12,151 bases of DNA from Candidatus Nanopelagicales bacterium (lineage in GTDB: Bacteria; Actinomycetota; Actinomycetes; S36-B12), in NCBI GenBank assembly GCA_018399515.1, contig JAGYOB010000069.1, positions 1 through 12,151 of the forward strand, written 5' to 3'. Positions 7,919 to 12,151 of this stretch are shown in pieces. The notes beneath the pieces are model-generated. The model had not been told where the DNA came from, did no database searches, and saw only the letters and a program-made list of their open reading frames with translations. The stretch's first letter is position 1, and every line of letters begins with the position of its first letter. A program made the translations under genes and the position numbers.

Positions 7919-9337
7919 ATGTCGACTCCTGACTCCACGCGTCTGTGGGGTGGCCGTTTCGCTTCGGGCCCGTCGGATGCGATGGCAGCACTGTCCCTGT
8001 CGGTGCACTTCGATTGGCGGTTGGCGCCTTACGACATCGCTCAGACGCGGGCGCACGCCCGTGTGTTGAATGCGGCCGGGCTCCTCGACGATGCCGAGGT
8101 CGCTCAGGTCGAGCAGGCACTGTCGGCTTTGGCTGATGACGTCGCATCAGGGCAGGCGCAACCCATCCCCGCTGATGAGGATGTGCATACCGCGATCGAG
8201 CGTTTGCTGCTGGAACGCCTGGGTTCCCTCGGCGGCAAACTGCGGGCCGGGCGTAGTCGCAACGACCAGGTGTCTACCGACTTCCGGTTGTATCTGCGCG
8301 ACGAAGCGCGTCGCATCGCCGGTGAGGTCATCGATTTGCAGCAGGCCCTGCTGGATCAGTCGAATGCGATGGTCGATGTCATCGCGCCGGGCTTCACCCA
8401 TCTGCAACACGCCCAGCCGGTGTCCTTCGCCCACGAACTTGCCAAGCACGTCCATGCGCTGGCTCGCGACATCGAACGCTTGCGGGATTGGGATGTGCGT
8501 GCTGCTCGTTCTCCGCTGGGTGCCGGTGCACTGGCTGGTTCGTCTCTCGGGCTCGACCCGCATGCGGTGGCGACAGACCTGGGGCTCGGTGCACCTCTGG
8601 CGAACAGCATCGATGCGGTCAGCGATCGTGACTGGGTGGCGGAGTTCCTCTTCACCACCGCGATGATCGGGGTGCACCTGTCGCGGCTTGCCGAAGAGGT
8701 CATCTTGATGACTTCCCGCGAATTCGCCTGGGCGCGATTGGATGATGCCTGGTCCACCGGTTCGTCGATCATGCCGCAGAAGAAGAACCCCGACGTCGCT
8801 GAACTCGCTCGTGGAAAGTCCGGTCGCCTCATCGGCAACCTCACCGGATTGCTGGCAACGTTGAAGGGTCTGCCCTTTGCCTATAACCGAGATCTGCAGG
8901 AGGACAAGGAGCCGGTGTTCGACACCGTCGACCAGTTGCACCTGGTGCTGCCGGCGATGACGGGCATGATCGCCACGTTGACCTTCGATGCCGAACGCAT
9001 GAGCGCATCAGCGCCGGAGGGTTTCTCTCTCGCGACCGATATCGCGGAGTGGCTGGTGCGCGAGGGCGTGACCTTCCGCGAGGCCCACGAGATCGCCGGT
9101 GCGTGTGTGGCAGCTGCCGAGTCCCGGGGGATCGAGCTGCATGAGTTGAGTGACGCTGAACTGGCTGCCATCTCCTCGCAACTTAGGCCGTCGGTGCGGG
9201 AAGTGCTCGTCGTCGAAGGTTCGGTGGACTCGCGTGATGCGTTCGGTGGCACGGCCCGGGTGCGGGTGCGCGAGCAGCTCGCTGCCCTCGATGCGGTTCT
9301 CGATGATGCGGGCCGCTGGGCGCGTGGCGACGACTGA
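7919..9337 (+). CDS. argH: Argininosuccinate lyase
   Basis: Cleaves argininosuccinate to arginine and fumarate, the last step of arginine biosynthesis. The 472 residues belong to the fumarase/aspartase superfamily. LWGGRF is at 9-14, AGRSRNDQVSTD at 110-121 and THLQHAQPVSF (160-170) with the catalytic histidine region; SPLGAGALAGSS follows at 198-209, and the signature loop GSSIMPQKKNPD (281-292) carries the catalytic serine. No key motif is missing. The ATG follows argR by 3 bp, and the ribosome binding site AGAAGGGA lies in the last codons of argR. Its substrate is made by argininosuccinate synthase, whose gene (argG) often lies directly upstream in related clusters but is not in this window. 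Confidence 0.97.
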   Translation: MSTPDSTRLWGGRFASGPSDAMAALSLSVHFDWRLAPYDIAQTRAHARVLNAAGLLDDAEVAQVEQALSALADDVASGQAQPIPADEDVHTAIERLLLERLGSLGGKLRAGRSRNDQVSTDFRLYLRDEARRIAGEVIDLQQALLDQSNAMVDVIAPGFTHLQHAQPVSFAHELAKHVHALARDIERLRDWDVRAARSPLGAGALAGSSLGLDPHAVATDLGLGAPLANSIDAVSDRDWVAEFLFTTAMIGVHLSRLAEEVILMTSREFAWARLDDAWSTGSSIMPQKKNPDVAELARGKSGRLIGNLTGLLATLKGLPFAYNRDLQEDKEPVFDTVDQLHLVLPAMTGMIATLTFDAERMSASAPEGFSLATDIAEWLVREGVTFREAHEIAGACVAAAESRGIELHELSDAELAAISSQLRPSVREVLVVEGSVDSRDAFGGTARVRVREQLAALDAVLDDAGRWARGDD

Positions 9338-9341
9338 GCGC

Positions 9342-9749
9342 ATGCGCGTTCTCGGCCTGCCGGCTGCAGCATGGTGGGCTGGCGCTATCACGATCGGTGT
9401 GATCATCACGGTGGTCTCTTTGCTGCCCCCTCGAGGAACTCCCGGCCCGCAGATCGCCGACCTCGGCGAGGTCGTCGCGACAATCGGACACATCGTCGGA
9501 TATCTGCTTCTCGGTGGGTTGATCGTTCTGGCCCAACGCAGGCCACGGCCGTTGATCGTGTGGGTGGTCGTGTCGGCATACGGCGCGCTGATCGAGATCG
9601 CACAGGGAGTATTCGGGCTGCGCTCGGCCCAGTGGAACGATGTGCTCGCGAACTCACTCGGTGCCGCGGTGGGGATCGGACTTGCGGTAGTAGTGCGTAG
9701 GCGCGGTGCGGGCGCACGTGAGTGCGCTCAAGAGCCGGAGCACGCGTGA
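9342..9749 (+). CDS. VanZ-like small membrane protein
   Basis: A 135-residue integral membrane protein resembling the VanZ family, whose best-known member raises teicoplanin tolerance; the general biochemical role is unknown. Hydrophobic segments are visible at about 6-24 (PAAAWWAGAITIGVIITVVS), 37-56 (VVATIGHIVGYLLLGGLIVL), 64-80 (LIVWVVVSAYGALIEIA) and 95-113 (VLANSLGAAVGIGLAVVV). The family pattern of a conserved His in the second helix (IGHIVGYLLLG) and Glu...Gln...Arg...Asp...Asn across the last two (ALIEIAQGVFGLRSAQWNDV) is intact. The start is uncertain: ATG 9342 lies 4 bp after argH, while GTG 9324 would overlap argH; neither has a strong ribosome binding site. The stop overlaps the mpg start as GTGA. 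It has no evident link to arginine metabolism. Confidence 0.85.
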   Translation: MRVLGLPAAAWWAGAITIGVIITVVSLLPPRGTPGPQIADLGEVVATIGHIVGYLLLGGLIVLAQRRPRPLIVWVVVSAYGALIEIAQGVFGLRSAQWNDVLANSLGAAVGIGLAVVVRRRGAGARECAQEPEHA

Positions 9750-10384
9750 GTCGTCGGCTGCTGTCCGGGCACGCATCGGTGGTTGCGCCTCGACTACTGG
9801 GTTCGGTGCTGACTGTCACCGGTGCCGATGGTTCGGTGAGTGTGCGCATCACCGAGGTCGAGGCATATGGCGGAGTGGGGGAGGATCCCGGTTCGCATGC
9901 TTTCCGCGGAAAGACTTCGCGCAACGCCACCATGTTCGATGCGCCCGGTTCGCTGTACGTCTATTTCACCTACGGGATGCATTGGTGTGCCAACGTCGTG
10001 GTGGGGCTTGAGGGCGAGGCCGGTGCTGTACTGCTGAGAGCGGGCGAGGTGATCGAGGGGATCGACCTCGCGCGAGTCCGCCGCCCGAAGGCGATCCGCG
10101 ACCGTGACCTCGCCCGTGGGCCGGCCCGGCTGACCGTGGCGCTGGGTCTCGATGGTTCCCATGACGGCGTGGATGTGTTCAACTCAAGCGCGGTCTGTTT
10201 GACGTTGGCTCGTCGACCGATCGTCCCCACGATCATCTCGCCGCGCACCGGGGTCGGGGGACCGGGAGCGCAAACCCCTTGGCGCTTCGCCCTGGACGAC
10301 CCGACGGTGAGCCCGTATCGTCCGGCAGCACCGCGCGCCCACTCGCCTGAACGCCGGTCGGTAGGGAAGGATGCAGGCTTGTGA
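9746..10384 (+). CDS. mpg: DNA-3-methyladenine glycosylase (AAG/MPG family)
   Basis: Base-excision repair enzyme that removes alkylated purines such as 3-methyladenine from DNA. The 212 residues match the AAG/MPG fold family. The catalytic region is ITEVEAYGG, where Glu39 corresponds to the water-activating Glu and Tyr41 to the base-stacking Tyr of the human enzyme. Next come DPGSHAFRGKTSRNATMF (48-64), PGSLYVYFTYGMHWCANVV (67-85), VLLRAGEVIEG (95-105) and RGPARLTVALGLD (124-136). The C-terminal PRTGVGGPGAQTPWRF fits the family ending, followed by an arginine/proline-rich tail. The GTG start at 9746 overlaps the vanZ-like stop by 4 bp; GGAG at 9737-9740 may serve as ribosome binding site. The stop overlaps tyrS as GTGA. 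mpg next to tyrS is also found in M. tuberculosis. Confidence 0.94.
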   Translation: MSRRLLSGHASVVAPRLLGSVLTVTGADGSVSVRITEVEAYGGVGEDPGSHAFRGKTSRNATMFDAPGSLYVYFTYGMHWCANVVVGLEGEAGAVLLRAGEVIEGIDLARVRRPKAIRDRDLARGPARLTVALGLDGSHDGVDVFNSSAVCLTLARRPIVPTIISPRTGVGGPGAQTPWRFALDDPTVSPYRPAAPRAHSPERRSVGKDAGL

Positions 10385-11658
10385 ATGCGCTTGTCGAGGA
10401 CCTCACCTGGCGGGGTCTGATCGCCCAGAGCACCGACCTTGATGCGCTGCGTGCGGACCTCGATGCCGGACCGATCACGCTGTATTGCGGTTTCGATCCC
10501 ACCGCGGCGAGTCTGCACCTGGGCAATCTGCTGCAGATCATCACCGTGCGGCGATTCCAACTCGCCGGACACAAACCCCTCGCCCTCGTCGGTGGCGCGA
10601 CCGGTCTGATTGGTGACCCCAAGTCCAGTGGCGAGCGCACCCTTAATGCCACTGAGATCGTTGAGGAGTGGGGTGCGCGGGTGCGCGGCCAACTTGAACG
10701 GTTCTTCGACTTCGACGGCCCGGCTAGCGCAGCGATGGTGAACAACTTCGACTGGACGCACGGTGTCGATGTCATCGAGTTCCTGCGCGATATCGGTAAG
10801 CACTTCTCGGTCAACCGCATGCTCGACCGCGAAGCCGTCGCCGCACGGTTGGCATCCGGAGGAATCTCGTTCACCGAATTCAGCTACCAGGTGCTGCAAT
10901 CCCATGACTATCTGCAGCTGTTTCGCCGGTATGGCTGCACCTTGCAAACCGGGGGATCGGACCAGTGGGGCAACATCACCGCTGGCGTCGACCTGATCCG
11001 CAGGGTTGAGTCAGCATCCGTGCACGCTCTGACCACACCGCTGGTGACGAAGTCTGACGGCACGAAATTCGGCAAAACCGAATCGGGCACCGTGTGGCTC
11101 GATCCCAACATGACCAGTCCCTATGCGTTCTATCAGTTCTGGCTCAACAGCGACGACCGTGACATCTCCACCTATGCACGGTTGTACAGCCTGAAACCCC
11201 AAGGCGAACTCCTGGCATGGGAAGCCTCAACTCAGGAGGCACCCCAGAAGCGCGAGGCGCAGCGTGGGCTTGCAACGGAACTGACAACACTGGTGCATGG
11301 CGCGGATGCGTGTGCCGCTGTCGAAGCGGCGTCTGCAGCACTGTTCGGTCAAGGCGACCTCGCCGGAGTACCCATCGACACTCTCGACGCCGCACTTTCG
11401 GAATTGCCCGTCGCGGACGTTGCTGCCGGGGAGATCGTCGATGGTGAACTGCCCGACATCGTGGAGCTACTCGTGCGCAGCGGACTCGCGGCGAGCAAAG
11501 GAGCAGCGCGACGCACGATCGGCGAAGGTGGGGCGTATCTCAACAACGAGCGTATAGCCGATGAGTCGCACCGGCCGCGGATCGAGGATGCGTTCGGCGG
11601 TCGCCTCATGGTGTTGCGCCGGGGCCGACGGACCCTGGCTGGTGTGCGGATCGGCTGA
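10381..11658 (+). CDS. tyrS: Tyrosyl-tRNA synthetase
   Basis: Class Ic enzyme that charges tRNA-Tyr with tyrosine. The 425 residues match the usual bacterial TyrS length. The HIGH-type motif is HLGN (46-49), the tyrosine pocket includes YCGFDPTA and GGSDQWGN (191-198), and the KMSKS-type loop is KFGKT (229-233), the normal form in eubacterial TyrS. A C-terminal S4 RNA-binding domain is present (about 355-425; IVELLVRSGLAASKGAARR, IGEGGAYLNNERI). The GTG start overlaps mpg by 4 bp, so there is no room for a T-box or other leader of its own, and expression depends on upstream transcription or an internal promoter. The next element downstream is the rRNA promoter region, only ~47 bp beyond the stop. 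Confidence 0.97.
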   Translation: MNALVEDLTWRGLIAQSTDLDALRADLDAGPITLYCGFDPTAASLHLGNLLQIITVRRFQLAGHKPLALVGGATGLIGDPKSSGERTLNATEIVEEWGARVRGQLERFFDFDGPASAAMVNNFDWTHGVDVIEFLRDIGKHFSVNRMLDREAVAARLASGGISFTEFSYQVLQSHDYLQLFRRYGCTLQTGGSDQWGNITAGVDLIRRVESASVHALTTPLVTKSDGTKFGKTESGTVWLDPNMTSPYAFYQFWLNSDDRDISTYARLYSLKPQGELLAWEASTQEAPQKREAQRGLATELTTLVHGADACAAVEAASAALFGQGDLAGVPIDTLDAALSELPVADVAAGEIVDGELPDIVELLVRSGLAASKGAARRTIGEGGAYLNNERIADESHRPRIEDAFGGRLMVLRRGRRTLAGVRIG

Positions 11659-11705
11659 CCGGTCACTCGCACCACGGCACCTACCTGAGCCGCGCTGGAC
11701 GGGAT

Positions 11706-11735
11706 TTGACCAGCGGCCCCGCGGCGGCCTAAGGT
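11706..11735 (+). promoter_or_regulatory. rRNA operon promoter P1
   Basis: TTGACC (-35, 11706-11711) and TAAGGT (-10, 11730-11735) are separated by 18 bp, and a start point is expected near 11742. The spacer is GC-rich. The element lies ~390 bp upstream of the 16S gene, which suits an rrn promoter. The -35 context GGATTTGACC is repeated exactly at P2. The assignment is by pattern and position. Confidence 0.75.
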
Positions 11736-11770
11736 AGGGGACCCATCGCAGCGCACCGGACGATCAGGCC

Positions 11771-11808
11771 GGGTTGGATGGGCTGCGAGATCCGACCCCA
11801 CCCGGGTG
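11771..11808 (+). other. Hairpin and adjacent palindrome in the P1-specific leader
   Basis: GGGTTGGAT (11771-11779) can pair with ATCCGACCC (11790-11798): nine base pairs in RNA, one of them G-U, with a 10-nt loop. It is followed at once by the perfect palindrome CACCCGGGTG (11799-11808). A competing helix is possible, TCGCAGC (11746-11752) with GCTGCGA (11782-11788), which uses the loop of the first hairpin. No U-tract follows, so this is not a standard intrinsic terminator. Its role is unknown. Confidence 0.5.
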
Positions 11809-11830
11809 AGCCAAGTCACAGATTCAGGAT

Positions 11831-11859
11831 TTGACCTGCAGGGTGAGCTCAGATAACGT
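11831..11859 (+). promoter_or_regulatory. rRNA operon promoter P2
   Basis: TTGACC (-35, 11831-11836) and TAACGT (-10, 11854-11859) have an optimal 17-bp spacer, with a start expected near 11866, about 230 nt before 16S. It is the better of the two promoters by spacing. The GGATTTGACC context matches P1, and the two -35 boxes are 125 bp apart, which suggests a duplicated promoter module. Confidence 0.82.
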
Positions 11860-11943
11860 AGAGGGGTTGCCCTGAAACCGGTCCCACTGGGATGTTGATC
11901 AGGACGCACACGATCCTTGAGAACTCAACAGCGTGCCACATAT

Positions 11944-11995
11944 TGATGCCAATTTAACTCCGTTCATGGCATCACGGTCGCCATCGGCGCCCGTG
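11944..11995 (+). other. Two consecutive stem-loops in the rRNA leader
   Basis: TGATGCCA (11944-11951) pairs perfectly with TGGCATCA (11967-11974) around a 15-nt AU-rich loop. Immediately after, CACGG (11973-11977) pairs with CCGTG (11991-11995), with an inner CGCC/GGCG helix closing an AUC triloop. The two share bases 11973-11974, so their outermost pairs compete. Confidence 0.6.
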
Positions 11996-12018
11996 AGGTC
12001 GTGACGGTTCCTTTGGTT

Positions 12019-12040
12019 GATACAAGCACCAGCTTGTGTC
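12019..12040 (+). other. Stem-loop in the rRNA leader
   Basis: GATACAAGC (12019-12027) pairs with GCTTGTGTC (12032-12040), nine base pairs with one U-G wobble, closing the 4-nt loop ACCA. Confidence 0.6.
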
Positions 12041-12049
12041 TGCCAGCAT

Positions 12050-12085
12050 CACTCAATTCGTTGAGTGCGGTGCCCGCGAGGGCGC
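12050..12085 (+). other. UUCG and GCGA tetraloop hairpins just before 16S
   Basis: CACTCAA (12050-12056) and TTGAGTG (12061-12067) form a perfect 7-bp stem capped by UUCG. Two bases later, GTGCCC (12070-12075) pairs with GGGCGC (12080-12085), six pairs with one wobble, capped by GCGA, a GNRA tetraloop. They end about 13 nt before the mature 16S end. Both loop types are known stabilising tetraloops, which suggests a real RNA fold. Confidence 0.65.
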
Positions 12086-12098
12086 TAACACACATTCA

Positions 12099-12151
12099 TC
12101 AACGGAGAGTTTGATCCTGGCTCAGGACGAACGCTGGCGGCGTGCTTAACA
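12099..12151 (+). rRNA. rrs: 16S ribosomal RNA, 5' end (continues beyond window)
   Basis: AGAGTTTGATCCTGGCTCAG at 12106-12125 is the universal 16S segment at E. coli positions 8-27. The following GACGAACGCTGGCGGCGTGC and TTAACA are typical of Actinomycetota. Counting back seven bases places the mature 5' end near 12099; the exact end is not determinable from the sequence. Only ~53 nt are in the window, so no finer taxonomy is possible. Confidence 0.97.

Larger units (their letters stand above)
11866..12098 (+). other. 16S rRNA precursor leader (transcribed, structured, non-coding)
   Basis: About 230 nt between the P2 start and the mature 16S 5' end hold no credible coding frame. They contain GATCCTTGAGAACTCAACAG (11912-11931), whose TTGAG/CTCAA arms form a short hairpin; TTGAGAACT-type motifs recur in actinobacterial rRNA leaders and spacers. 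A series of stem-loops follows, listed separately. The region probably serves rRNA maturation and antitermination; no sure boxA match could be picked out. The leader-side strand of the RNase III processing stem should lie here, but its partner downstream of 16S is outside the window. Confidence 0.7.

Noticed and set aside
10330..10381. T-box or other leader riboswitch before tyrS
   Set aside because: tyrS overlaps mpg by 4 bp, so there is no untranslated leader; no T-box bulge or terminator is seen.
9970..10947. Long open frame on the minus strand across mpg and tyrS
   Set aside because: It spans two confident genes in antisense, has low-complexity Arg/Ser/Pro-rich content and no family motifs.
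11917..11945. Possible third rRNA promoter (TTGAGA with a CATATT-like -10)
   Set aside because: The -10 lacks the first T of TANNNT, and the TTGAG motif is better explained as the conserved leader hairpin.
1..12151. Mobile element, CRISPR array, tRNA gene or new defence-type system
   Set aside because: No direct-repeat arrays, transposase or integrase motifs, or cloverleaf sequences were found; every substantial plus-strand gene belongs to a known family.

Overview
The window is GC-rich, densely packed and entirely plus-stranded. It reads as a chromosomal housekeeping segment of a high-GC Gram-positive bacterium (Actinomycetota). Three things support this: the gene order pheS-pheT-arg cluster-mpg-tyrS, which is also known (with other genes interspersed) from Mycobacterium tuberculosis; a cysteine-rich actinobacterial-type PheS; and the 16S rRNA 5' end (GGACGAACGCTGGCGGCGTGCTTAACA, split: GGACGAACGC / TGGCGGCGTGCTTAACA). 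The tandem TTGACC-type rRNA promoters and their leader suggest a Micrococcales-like organism, but genus cannot be assigned from this window.

Layout. Bases 2-520 are the 3' part of pheS, followed after 2 bp by complete pheT (phenylalanyl-tRNA synthetase alpha and beta chains). A 45-bp gap carries a perfect TATAAT -10 element inside an ArgR-type imperfect palindrome. Then comes a compact arginine cluster, argC-argJ-argB-argD-argR-argH (3076-9337). After it lie a small VanZ-like membrane protein, a 3-methyladenine DNA glycosylase (mpg) and tyrosyl-tRNA synthetase (tyrS, to 11658). The last ~490 bases hold two tandem rRNA promoters, a strongly structured rRNA leader and the first ~53 nt of 16S rRNA.

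How the genes work together. ArgJ, ArgB, ArgC and ArgD convert glutamate to ornithine by the cyclic acetyl pathway. ArgH performs the last step to arginine, and ArgR is the arginine-sensing repressor, which probably acts on the palindrome upstream of argC. The genes for the two intervening steps, argF (ornithine carbamoyltransferase) and argG (argininosuccinate synthase), which commonly flank argR in actinobacterial clusters, are absent here. Five junctions are 4-bp ATGA or GTGA overlaps and the others are 3-31 bp, so argC to tyrS looks like one transcription unit. No intrinsic terminator is apparent before the rRNA promoters.

I found no mobile element, CRISPR array or recognisable new multi-gene system. 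The most notable points are the near-leaderless argC start under an ARG box, the missing argF and argG, the passenger vanZ-like gene, and the array of tetraloop hairpins in the 16S leader.
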